DNA from: Gammaproteobacteria bacterium
GTDB taxonomy: Bacteria; Pseudomonadota; Gammaproteobacteria; UBA1113
Length of the DNA stretch: 7,883 nt
Direction of reading: 5' to 3'
Assembly: GCA_019752835.1 (NCBI GenBank)
Contig: JAIELR010000117.1
Span: forward strand, 1 to 7,883
The notes below the pieces were generated by a model, which searched no databases, had not been told where the DNA came from, and worked only from the letters and a program-made list of their open reading frames with translations. Both the position numbers and the translations under genes were made by a program. This document shows, piece after piece, positions 1 to 5,712 of the stretch (positions within the stretch are counted from its first letter, which is position 1; every line of letters starts with the position of its first letter).

Positions 1-36
1 GTGAGGGGTCCATGGAAGAAATGTTTTTTGTAGCAC

Positions 37-68
37 GGATGTCTCGTAGCCTGGATGTCTTGTAGCCT
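37..68. repeat. Two 16-bp tandem units at the left end of A1
   Basis: GGATGTCTCGTAGCCT (37-52) is followed directly by GGATGTCTTGTAGCCT (53-68), which differs at one base. The A1 core then continues in the same phase with GGATGCAGCGC from 69. A weaker partial unit (TTTGTAGCAC) precedes them at 27-36. Each unit carries one GTAG tetranucleotide, so the head of the element has been duplicated. Confidence 0.7.
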
Positions 69-156
69 GGATGCAGCGCAGCGGAATCCGGGGAAATGTA
101 CCCTGCAAGATCTCTCACCCCGGATTCCGCTGCGCTGCATCCAGGCTACAAGACAT
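55..156. repeat. Family A palindromic element, copy A1 (REP/BIME-like)
   Basis: Two 39-bp arms (55-93 and 118-156) are perfect reverse complements around a 24-nt centre. The core runs from GTAG (62-65) to CTAC (146-149). Inside each arm a shorter palindrome is visible: CCTGGAT (66-72) can pair with ATCCGGG (86-92), and the mirror image lies at 119-125 and 139-145. GTAG next to a palindrome, repeated in inverted orientation, is the layout of REP pairs (BIMEs). The element sits just downstream of frr, on the far side of its stop codon. No T-run follows the hairpin on either strand, so I do not call it an intrinsic terminator. Such a stem in the frr transcript could slow 3' exonucleases; that is inference. 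Confidence 0.85.
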
Positions 157-177
157 TCAAACCACATAGGAAATAAC

Positions 178-744
178 TTAAATTTCCATCAAATCCTTCT
201 CTTTATGAGTAAACACAACATCCGTTTCCGCAATAAATTTATCCGTTAATTTTTGGATGATATCTTGGCTGCGACGCTCTTCATCTTCACTAATAGTTTT
301 ATCTTTAAGCAAATTTTTTAATTGTCCGTTAGCATCACGACGAATATTACGAAGGCTCACTTTAGCGGCCTCGACTTCGCCTTTCAGAATTTTAATTAAC
401 TCTTTACGTCGCTCTTGCGTTAAAGCAGGCAAAGGAATGCGGATGGTATGACCACCAACACTCGAGGGATTTAAGCCCAAATTGGCCACTGAAATCGCTT
501 TTTCTATCGGCGCCATCAAGTTTTTTTCCCATGGCGTCACTGTCAATGTACGCGCATCCGCAACAGCTACTGTCGCCACTTGCGATAAAGGAACATCATT
601 ACCAAAATAAGGAACACGAACCGGATCGAGCAAACCAGGACTCGCACGCCCAGTACGCAATTTACCGAGTGAATTATGCAAAGATTCAATACATTTTTTC
701 ATCGATGCTTCAGCGTGTTGCTGAATATCTTTCGTTTCCGTCAT
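178..744 (-). CDS. frr: Ribosome recycling factor
   Basis: This 188-residue protein matches the family length (E. coli RRF is 185). RRF works in the cytoplasm, where with EF-G it splits the post-termination ribosome so that the subunits can be reused. Visible hallmarks are LRTGRASP at 29-36, leading from the long helical domain I into the beta-rich domain [15 protein letters not shown] at about 104-116, RNIRRDAN at 132-139 and [10 protein letters not shown] at 152-161, which returns to the helical bundle. The start is firm: its ATG overlaps the pyrH stop codon as ATGA (741-744), and AGGAG lies just upstream inside the pyrH coding end. The overlap suggests translational coupling in the rpsB-tsf-pyrH-frr operon. 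In many relatives uppS and cdsA come next; here repeat A1 follows frr and the window ends. Confidence 0.98.
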   Translation of the reverse strand: MTETKDIQQHAEASMKKCIESLHNSLGKLRTGRASPGLLDPVRVPYFGNDVPLSQVATVAVADARTLTVTPWEKNLMAPIEKAISVANLGLNPSSVGGHTIRIPLPALTQERRKELIKILKGEVEAAKVSLRNIRRDANGQLKNLLKDKTISEDEERRSQDIIQKLTDKFIAETDVVFTHKEKDLMEI

Positions 745-1472
745 TTTTTCTCTCCTGAAACCAGTGTACCTTCATGAGCCCCAAAAATAATATTTTTCAC
801 GGCGTGTGCTTTGTCTAAGTTAAAAACCCGCAAAGGCATATTATGATCACGACACATACAAATTGCGGTTGAATCCATAACTTTTAAATCTTGCTCCAAC
901 ACTTGCGTATAGGATAAATGATTATATCGCACCGCATCAGGATGCTTCATGGGATCGGCTGAATAAATACCATCAACTTTAGTCGCTTTAAGTAAAATAT
1001 CCGCATCTATTTCTATGGCTCGCAAGCTTGCAGCAGAATCGGTGGTAAAAAAGGGATTGCCTGTGCCGGCAGAGAAAATAACAACCCGTCCATTTTCAAG
1101 ATGGTAGATCGCTTTTCGTCGGTCATACGGATCAACAACACCGGTCATGGTAATCGCCGACATAATACGCGTCGGTATCGAAGCGGTTTCGAGCACATCA
1201 CGAAAAGCTAAGGCATTCATGACGGTCGCCAACATTCCCATATAATCGCCGGTCACTCGACCCAAACCCGCTTCGGACAGGGCAGCACCACGAAATAAAT
1301 TACCGCCACCAATGACCAACGCGACTTGAATACCTTCGGCACATAATTCCGCTATTTCAGTGACAATACGCCCTAAGACCTGGGGCGCAATACCAAATTG
1401 ACTCTCACCCATGAGGGCTTCGCCGCTCATTTTGAGCAAGATACGTCGATAAAGTGGTTTTGTTTGCAGCAT
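741..1472 (-). CDS. pyrH: UMP kinase (uridylate kinase)
   Basis: PyrH phosphorylates UMP to UDP with ATP in de novo pyrimidine synthesis. Bacterial enzymes are hexamers of the amino-acid kinase fold, typically activated by GTP and inhibited by UTP. The 243-residue product has the expected length. Motifs seen are the N-terminal [10 protein letters not shown] (11-20) with a phosphate-binding lysine (K14), IGGGN with a following R (54-61), the UMP-site segment [12 protein letters not shown] (75-86), [11 protein letters not shown] (136-146) and the nucleotide-binding KATKVDGIY (162-170). AGGAG lies 5 nt before the ATG. The gene follows tsf after 138 nt that contain repeat B1, and it overlaps frr by 4 nt. 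I see no separate promoter in that gap, so it is probably read through from rpsB. Confidence 0.98.
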   Translation of the reverse strand: MLQTKPLYRRILLKMSGEALMGESQFGIAPQVLGRIVTEIAELCAEGIQVALVIGGGNLFRGAALSEAGLGRVTGDYMGMLATVMNALAFRDVLETASIPTRIMSAITMTGVVDPYDRRKAIYHLENGRVVIFSAGTGNPFFTTDSAASLRAIEIDADILLKATKVDGIYSADPMKHPDAVRYNHLSYTQVLEQDLKVMDSTAICMCRDHNMPLRVFNLDKAHAVKNIIFGAHEGTLVSGEKK

Positions 1473-1509
1473 GTATGCTCCTAAGCTTGATACCTTGTTG
1501 CTGGCTGTT

Positions 1510-1567
1510 GTAGGGGTAGGCCCCCGTGCCTACCCAAAGACGGGCAACCACGGAGGGTTGCCCCTAC
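1510..1567. repeat. Family B palindromic element, copy B1 (BIME-like, 58 bp)
   Basis: The layout is GTAG (1510-1513), hairpin GGGTAGGC/GCCTACCC with a 6-nt loop (1514-1535), a 6-nt linker (1536-1541), hairpin GGGCAACC/GGTTGCCC with a 6-nt loop (1542-1563), then CTAC (1564-1567). A 15-bp perfect outer stem (1502-1516 with 1561-1575) extends beyond the core into the flanks. The two inner hairpins have different sequences, so one single long hairpin would be interrupted by mismatches, while two local hairpins pair perfectly. It lies in the tsf-pyrH gap and would be transcribed in the operon mRNA. Confidence 0.85.
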
Positions 1568-1610
1568 AACAGCCAACAGCACGCCGAAAATTGAAGTGCG
1601 AAGAGTACAG

Positions 1611-2510
1611 TTATTTGCCTCGCGCCTGCGCCATTACCTCTTCAACGAAATTATCGACTTTTTTCGCAATACCTTCACCAACTTCAAAACGAATAAATTG
1701 AACTACTTGGGCATTCGCTTTTTTCAAGACAGCCCCCACTTTCATGTCGGGATCTTTAACGAAAGGTTGACCAACCAAGCTCACTTCATCAAGGAACTTC
1801 GTAATCCGGCCATTCACCATTTTGTCAATAATATCGCGAGGTTTACCACTTTCTGCTGCTTGAGCAATGAAAATGTCACGTTCTTTTGCAATCAATTCAG
1901 CCGATACTTGCTCAGGGGAGACAACTTCGGGACGGCTCGCTGCAATTTGCATCGCCATGTCTTTGCCTAACTCAACGCTTCCACCCTGTAATTCAACGAG
2001 CACACCAATACGGCTGCCATGTGAATAACTCGCAGCAATATGGTCAGTATGAATTAATCCAACACGGCGAATCGTAATATTTTCACCGATTTTTGCAATC
2101 AAATGCTGTCGTTTTATTTCGATACTTTCTGAATGACCTGCTTCATAAGGCAAATTGGATAAAGCAGCCACATCTGTTACTTTCGTTTCAAGTGCACGTT
2201 TTGCTACTTGTTGCGCAAATTGTTGAAAATCTTCAGCTCTCGCAACGAAATCAGTTTCAGAGTTAATTTCAGCCATTGCAGCGGTATGATTAGCGGCGTC
2301 TGTTTCAATCGCAATAATACCTTCAGCTGTGGTGTTGCCTTGTCTTTTGGCCGCTTTCGCAGCGCCTGATTTACGCATTGCTTCAATGGCTTTTTCAATA
2401 TCGCCACCGGTTTCGGTCAATGCTCTTTTGCAATCCATCATCGGCGCATCGGTAAGAGCACGCAACTCGGCCACTAGGGCCGCAGTAATAGGTTTTGTAT
2501 TATCTGACAT
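1611..2510 (-). CDS. tsf: Translation elongation factor Ts
   Basis: EF-Ts is the guanine-nucleotide exchange factor for EF-Tu and regenerates EF-Tu-GTP during elongation in the cytoplasm. The product is 299 residues, slightly longer than the E. coli protein (283). It starts with a UBA-like helical domain (ALVAELRALTDAPMMDCKRAL, about 11-31) and carries the EF-Tu-contacting TDFVA motif at 86-90 (NSETDFVAR). KIGENITIRRV and the C-terminal VSLVGQPFV and FIRFEVGEGI segments are also typical. The start was set at the ATG ending at 2510, preceded by AAAGGA. A longer reading frame beginning at 2582 would add 24 residues translated from repeat B2, so I reject it. It is the second gene of the operon, between B2 upstream and B1 downstream. 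Confidence 0.98.
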   Translation of the reverse strand: MSDNTKPITAALVAELRALTDAPMMDCKRALTETGGDIEKAIEAMRKSGAAKAAKRQGNTTAEGIIAIETDAANHTAAMAEINSETDFVARAEDFQQFAQQVAKRALETKVTDVAALSNLPYEAGHSESIEIKRQHLIAKIGENITIRRVGLIHTDHIAASYSHGSRIGVLVELQGGSVELGKDMAMQIAASRPEVVSPEQVSAELIAKERDIFIAQAAESGKPRDIIDKMVNGRITKFLDEVSLVGQPFVKDPDMKVGAVLKKANAQVVQFIRFEVGEGIAKKVDNFVEEVMAQARGK

Positions 2511-2523
2511 AATAATATCCTTT
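2511..2523 (-). promoter_or_regulatory. Ribosome binding site of tsf
   Basis: On the minus strand AAAGGA (2523-2518) stands 7 nt before the ATG at 2510. This places the tsf start here rather than at the upstream in-frame codon at 2582, which lies inside repeat B2. Confidence 0.75.
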
Positions 2524-2554
2524 AAAATAAACTTGGTAATAAAGAGGATCTTAT

Positions 2555-2612
2555 GTAGGGGCAACCCCCCGTGGTTGCCCATATACGGGCAACCACGGGG
2601 GGTTGCCCCTAC
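2555..2612. repeat. Family B palindromic element, copy B2 (BIME-like, 58 bp)
   Basis: GTAG (2555-2558), hairpin GGGCAACC/GGTTGCCC with loop CCCCGT (2559-2580), 6-nt linker ATATAC, hairpin GGGCAACC/GGTTGCCC with loop ACGGGG (2587-2608), then CTAC (2609-2612). The two halves are also perfect reverse complements of one another (27 bp, 2554-2580 with 2587-2613), so either one long stem or two short stems can form. It occupies the rpsB-tsf gap: in the mRNA it starts 11 to 12 nt after the rpsB stop codon and ends about 44 nt before the tsf start codon. A stem here could protect the rpsB message or partly attenuate read-through into tsf; neither effect can be read from sequence. Confidence 0.88.
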
Positions 2613-2623
2613 AGCAAAAGAGA

Positions 2624-3400
2624 TTATTCTTTCTCTTCAACTGGTTTTTGACTTTCAGCGGCTTTTTGACCTTCAGCCATTTTTTGCTCTAAGGCAGGTG
2701 CAGGAATCGCTGCTGCAGCCGCTTCTCTCGCTTGAATGATAGTATCAGCAACAGAACGAGCGTAAAGGCGAATAGCACGCATAGCATCATCATTGCCTGG
2801 AATCATATAATCGACACCATCTGGCGTATTGTTGGTATCGACAATACCAATAACAGGAATGCCCAAACGGTTTGCTTCTTTCACAGCAATGTCTTCATGT
2901 CCCACGTCAATCACAAAAATGACATCGGGTAAACCATTCATAAACTTGATACCACCGATACTCAATTCTAATTTTTCTTTTTCACGCGTTAACATCAGCG
3001 CTTCTTTTTTCTTCAACATGTCGAAAGTACCATCTTGTGAAATTTTTTCGAGCTCGAACAAACGCTTAATAGACTGACGAATAGTACGGTAGTTCGTTAA
3101 CATACCGCCTAACCAACGATGATTAACATAAGGCATGCCGCAACGTTGTGCTTCTTCTTTAATAATTTCTTGAGCAGCATATTTAGTGCCTACAAACAAG
3201 ATTTTGCCGCCTTTATCCGCCCCAATACGGCCCACAAAATTGAGCGCATCGTTAAATAAAGGTTGGGTCAGTTCCAAATTAATAATATGGATATTGCTGT
3301 TGACACCATAGATGTAGGGCGCCATTTGTGGGTTCCAGTAACGGGTTTGGTGACCGTAGTGGATACCGGCTTGTAACATGTCACGCATAGTAACTTGCAT
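2624..3400 (-). CDS. rpsB: 30S ribosomal protein S2
   Basis: S2 binds late to the 30S subunit, bridging head and body, and is needed for S1 to bind. The 258-residue product begins [18 protein letters not shown], as in E. coli after a short N-terminal shift, and contains the family stretches RYWNPQM (20-26), [12 protein letters not shown] (68-79), [12 protein letters not shown] (92-103), [15 protein letters not shown] (121-135), [10 protein letters not shown] (156-165) and [21 protein letters not shown] (186-206). The last 35 residues are a low-complexity Ala/Gln/Lys/Glu tail with degenerate QK repeats, commonly variable in S2. GGAG lies 8 nt before the chosen ATG; an in-frame GTG at 3445 would add 15 residues with no family similarity. 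It is first in the operon and divergent from map. In E. coli S2 represses its own operon through the leader; here the leader is predicted to be long and to contain repeat C. Confidence 0.98.
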   Translation of the reverse strand: MQVTMRDMLQAGIHYGHQTRYWNPQMAPYIYGVNSNIHIINLELTQPLFNDALNFVGRIGADKGGKILFVGTKYAAQEIIKEEAQRCGMPYVNHRWLGGMLTNYRTIRQSIKRLFELEKISQDGTFDMLKKKEALMLTREKEKLELSIGGIKFMNGLPDVIFVIDVGHEDIAVKEANRLGIPVIGIVDTNNTPDGVDYMIPGNDDAMRAIRLYARSVADTIIQAREAAAAAIPAPALEQKMAEGQKAAESQKPVEEKE

Positions 3401-3412
3401 TATAATAACTCC
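3401..3412 (-). promoter_or_regulatory. Ribosome binding site of rpsB
   Basis: GGAG (3412-3409 on the minus strand) stands 8 nt before the ATG at 3400 and supports this start over the in-frame GTG at 3445. A stronger AGGAGG lies further upstream at 3439-3434, but it is spaced for an out-of-frame GTG (see findings). Confidence 0.65.
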
Positions 3413-3448
3413 AGGGTTGTGCCTCCACTTGTCCCTCCTTTTCACCCT

Positions 3449-3574
3449 TTTTACTACTCACCCTTGAATCTGCGGCGTTGTTGCTGTCGACTCTCGCCGC
3501 CTCATGTACAGGAAGTACACTACGGCGGTTCGAGTCGACAGCGCCTAGCCGCAAATCCAATTGCGAGCAGTAAA
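3449..3574. repeat. Family C imperfect inverted repeat, 126 bp, in the rpsB leader
   Basis: Two arms of about 60 bp (3449-3509 and 3515-3574) are imperfect reverse complements around a 5-nt loop (AGGAA). The best-matched part is CTGTCGACTC at 3484-3493 against GAGTCGACAG at 3532-3541. The outer parts also match: TTTTACTRCTC at the left end corresponds to the complement of the right end at 3574, and a TGCGGC block lies between. Unlike families A and B, the ends are not GTAG/CTAC, so this is a different element. It lies between the predicted rpsB promoter and the rpsB start and would be transcribed as a large stem in the leader. Confidence 0.75.
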
Positions 3575-3640
3575 ATCTCTCTAGAGAGAACGGGCACCCA
3601 AAAAGGAGTGTCGACAAGTGTGTGTGGTTTATGCTTTAAT

Positions 3641-3659
3641 GGGTCATATTAACTGACCC
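3641..3659. promoter_or_regulatory. Palindrome at the map -35 and the rpsB mRNA 5' end
   Basis: GGGTCA (3641-3646) and TGACCC (3654-3659) are perfect inverted copies separated by 7 nt. As DNA the site covers the predicted map -35 box and the first transcribed bases of rpsB, a position where an operator could affect both. As RNA it would form a 6-bp hairpin within a few bases of the rpsB mRNA 5' end. Either role is inference. Confidence 0.4.
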
Positions 3660-3677
3660 GAGCGTCGCCTTTATAAC
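3649..3677 (+). promoter_or_regulatory. Predicted promoter of map
   Basis: TTAACT (3649-3654), 17-nt spacer, TATAAC (3672-3677). The -35 is a 4/6 match to consensus and the -10 is good. It shares its -10 core with the divergent rpsB promoter because TTATAA (3671-3676) is its own reverse complement. Transcription would start near 3684, giving a leader of about 20 nt without a visible Shine-Dalgarno sequence. Confidence 0.45.
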
Positions 3678-3698
3678 ATAAAACTAAGCTGACTTCAA
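3670..3698 (-). promoter_or_regulatory. Predicted sigma-70 promoter of the rpsB operon
   Basis: On the minus strand TTGAAG (3698-3693) is separated by exactly 17 nt from TATAAA (3675-3670), followed by the GC-rich discriminator GGCGACGC. A GC-rich discriminator is usual for ribosomal promoters under stringent (ppGpp/DksA) control; that regulation is inferred. The start of transcription would fall near 3662-3663. The -35 box ends only 5 nt before the map start codon. Confidence 0.7.
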
Positions 3699-3703
3699 AT
3701 ACT

Positions 3704-4489
3704 ATGGCTGTAACAATCAAGACTCAAGATGAAATCGCTAAAATGCGTGTCGCTGGCAAGCTAGCGGCTGAAGTGCTCGAAATGATAGGTCCTTATGTCA
3801 AGCCTGGCGTCACGACTGACGAGCTCAATACTATTTGCCACAATTATATTGTGAATGTGCAGCAGGCTATTCCTGCTCCATTGGATTATCGAGGATTTCC
3901 CAAATCGATCTGTACGTCCGTTAATCATCAAATTTGCCACGGCATTCCAGGTCCCAAGGCACTTAAAAGTGGCGATATTATCAATATTGATGTGACCGTT
4001 ATTAAAGATGGTTATCACGGCGACACCAGCAAAATGTTTCTTGTCGGCGATAAGCCCAATATCCTTGGCCTACGCGTCTCAAAAATTGCTTATGAATGTA
4101 TGATGCTGGGCATTGAACTGGTAAAACCTGGTAGGCAATTGGGTGATATCGGGGCTGTAATTCAAGAACATGCGGAGAAAAACCGTTTTTCAGTGGTCCG
4201 TGATTATTGTGGTCATGGCATTGGGCGTCAGTTTCATGAAGAACCACAAGTGTTGCATTACGGAACGCGCGGTAAGGGCATGGCTCTTCAGGCTGGTATG
4301 ACGATCACTATTGAGCCGATGGTCAATGTGGGTAAATTTGAGACAAAACTATTACCCGATCATTGGACAGTAGTCACAAAAGATCACAGTTTATCGGCAC
4401 AGTGGGAACATACGATACTGGTGACTGACACGGGGTATGAAATTTTGACCTTAAGGGACGAGGAAAAGGCAGGTTGGTTGTATAAATAA
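3704..4489 (+). CDS. map: Methionine aminopeptidase, type I
   Basis: Map removes the initiator methionine from nascent proteins whose second residue is small, acting in the cytoplasm near the ribosome exit tunnel after peptide deformylase. The 261-residue product is the length of type Ia enzymes (E. coli 264) and shows the pita-bread fold signature. The five metal ligands are present: D96 (in NIDVTV), D107 (in YHGDTSKMF), H171 (in CGHGIG), E204 (in TIEPM) and E235 (in WEHT). The substrate-contacting H79 (in CHGIP) is also present. The start MAVTIKTQDEIAKMRVAGKLAAEV is collinear with E. coli Map. There is no clear Shine-Dalgarno sequence upstream, only an AT-rich short leader. It is divergent from rpsB, the usual gammaproteobacterial arrangement, and is followed after 3 nt by ansA. 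Confidence 0.98.
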   Translation: MAVTIKTQDEIAKMRVAGKLAAEVLEMIGPYVKPGVTTDELNTICHNYIVNVQQAIPAPLDYRGFPKSICTSVNHQICHGIPGPKALKSGDIINIDVTVIKDGYHGDTSKMFLVGDKPNILGLRVSKIAYECMMLGIELVKPGRQLGDIGAVIQEHAEKNRFSVVRDYCGHGIGRQFHEEPQVLHYGTRGKGMALQAGMTITIEPMVNVGKFETKLLPDHWTVVTKDHSLSAQWEHTILVTDTGYEILTLRDEEKAGWLYK

Positions 4490-4492
4490 ACC

Positions 4493-5515
4493 ATGCAAAA
4501 AAAATCCATCCTAATCATCTATACCGGCGGCACCATAGGGATGGTAAAAACCCCTCAGGGCTATCAACCTATTCCGGGTTTATTAAAAAAACATATGGCC
4601 CAAATGCCTGAATGCAAGCATCCCGCCATGCCCCGCTACGATTTACTCGAATATGCTGAATTACTGGATTCCGCAGACACTTCTCCAAAAGATTGGAATA
4701 CCATCGCACACGATATTGCCAGCCGCTATGAGCAGTATGATGCTTTTTTAGTGTTGCATGGTACTGACACCATGGCTTATACCGCCTCGGCCCTTTCCTT
4801 TTTATTTGAAAACCTCAGCAAACCCATCATTTTTACCGGCTCTCAAGTTCCCCTCGTCGAAGCACATACCGATGCGCGGGAAAATTTGATCAATGCGATG
4901 TTAATTGCGGGAAATTATGCGGTTCCTGAAGTCTGTGTGTTTTTTAATAATATCCTGCTACGCGGTAATCGCACTCGAAAAACCAATGCGTATGGATTTG
5001 ATGCCTTTAGCTCGCCTAACTTCCCAACATTGGGCGAAGTCGGTATTACCATTTCGATTAAGTCCGATTTGCTTTTGCAGCCGAATCCAACCCTGACAAT
5101 GCATAGTCAACCCGTGAAAAAACAAAAAATTGCCAAATTCTCCTTTTTCCCCGGCGCCGATCTTGATCTATTAGCCACCCTCATTGAGCAGCCCTTGCAA
5201 GCACTGATACTCGAAACCTATGGTGTGGGAAATGCGCCAGTGAAGCAAGCGCCACTGTTAAAATTACTTGAATCGGCCTATAAGAAAGACATTATCCTCC
5301 TCAATGCCACGCAGTGTCTCAAAGGTAGCGTCGATATGCAGAGTTATGCCACGGGGCAAGCCTTGGCAGAACGCGGCGTCATGAGTTGTTACGATATGAC
5401 GCCGGAAAGTATTATTGCCAAATTGTATTATTTGTTAAGTCTATCCTCACTCGATACTGTAACGAGAAAAGCGCAATTTCAAACGTCGTTGCGAGGAGAG
5501 GTGAGTATAACGTAA
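4493..5515 (+). CDS. ansA: Type I L-asparaginase, cytoplasmic (AnsA-like)
   Basis: AnsA hydrolyses L-asparagine to L-aspartate and ammonia. The 340-residue product aligns with the constitutive cytoplasmic E. coli enzyme (338 residues) from the first residues (MQKKSI, then YTGGTIGM). Active-site residues fall at the E. coli positions: nucleophile T14 in TGGTIG, S60 in LLDS, T91-D92 in HGTDTMAYT and K163 in NRTRKTNAYGFD. The C-terminal allosteric domain of this type is present (YGVGNAP, TQCLKGSVDM, YATGQAL). There is no signal peptide, so the protein should be cytoplasmic rather than the periplasmic type II enzyme. The ATG comes 3 nt after the map stop codon and has no good Shine-Dalgarno sequence, so translation probably depends on ribosomes finishing map. 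Assignment to type I asparaginase is firm; substrate specificity is inferred. Confidence 0.95.
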   Translation: MQKKSILIIYTGGTIGMVKTPQGYQPIPGLLKKHMAQMPECKHPAMPRYDLLEYAELLDSADTSPKDWNTIAHDIASRYEQYDAFLVLHGTDTMAYTASALSFLFENLSKPIIFTGSQVPLVEAHTDARENLINAMLIAGNYAVPEVCVFFNNILLRGNRTRKTNAYGFDAFSSPNFPTLGEVGITISIKSDLLLQPNPTLTMHSQPVKKQKIAKFSFFPGADLDLLATLIEQPLQALILETYGVGNAPVKQAPLLKLLESAYKKDIILLNATQCLKGSVDMQSYATGQALAERGVMSCYDMTPESIIAKLYYLLSLSSLDTVTRKAQFQTSLRGEVSIT

Positions 5516-5543
5516 CAGGAATATTTCGTCGCCCGGATGTCTC

Positions 5544-5630
5544 GTAGCCTGGATGCAGCGCAGCGCAATCCGGGACTGATCTATTTTATCACCTCCGGTC
5601 CCGGATTGCGCTGCGCTGCATCCAGGCTAC
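5544..5630. repeat. Family A palindromic element, copy A2 (REP/BIME-like)
   Basis: Two perfect 33-bp arms (5544-5576 and 5598-5630) flank a 21-nt centre unrelated to that of A1. The element begins GTAG and ends CTAC. Compared with A1, the arm reads GCGCAATCCGGGAC instead of GCGGAATCCGGGG; both arms carry the matching change, so the pairing is preserved. A partial head unit CGGATGTCTC precedes it at 5534-5543. It occupies the ansA-gspD gap. No T-run follows, so termination by this hairpin is not evident. Confidence 0.85.
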
Positions 5631-5712
5631 AAAAACGTTTGTCACTTCTATAAGCTAAGTTCCCATGGTATTATTGGCATCGAATTATTTCTTATAAACC
5701 GGATTATTATTA

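Larger units (their letters stand above)
3401..3703. other. rpsB-map divergent intergenic region (303 nt)
   Basis: No convincing gene lies in this gap. It contains the overlapping divergent promoters (3649-3698), a small palindrome GGGTCA-N7-TGACCC (3641-3659), a 14-bp perfect palindrome TCTCTCTAGAGAGA (3576-3589), repeat C (3449-3574) and the rpsB ribosome binding site. The predicted rpsB leader is about 260 nt. I could not recognise the gammaproteobacterial S2-binding leader fold by eye. Confidence 0.6.

Noticed and set aside
11..13. Minus-strand ATG that might start the next gene after frr (for example uppS)
   Set aside because: Only four codons are visible, there is no Shine-Dalgarno sequence, and they do not resemble the uppS start.
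55..156. A1 (and likewise A2) as an intrinsic terminator
   Set aside because: The stems are long, but no T-run follows on either strand.
55..249. 64-codon plus-strand reading frame at the left end
   Set aside because: It is mainly the translated A1 repeat followed by antisense of frr.
2329..2739. 136-codon plus-strand reading frame
   Set aside because: It is antisense to tsf and rpsB and crosses repeat B2; the opposite strand has clear homologous genes.
3381..3617. 78-codon minus-strand reading frame overlapping the rpsB start
   Set aside because: Most of it is translated from repeat C, it has no homology I recognise, and it overlaps the well-supported rpsB start. Only its last 15 codons have a strong ribosome binding site, noted separately.
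5674..5698. Promoter for gspD from TTGGCA and TATAAA
   Set aside because: The spacer is only 13 nt, and the start of transcription would fall only a few bases before the GTG.
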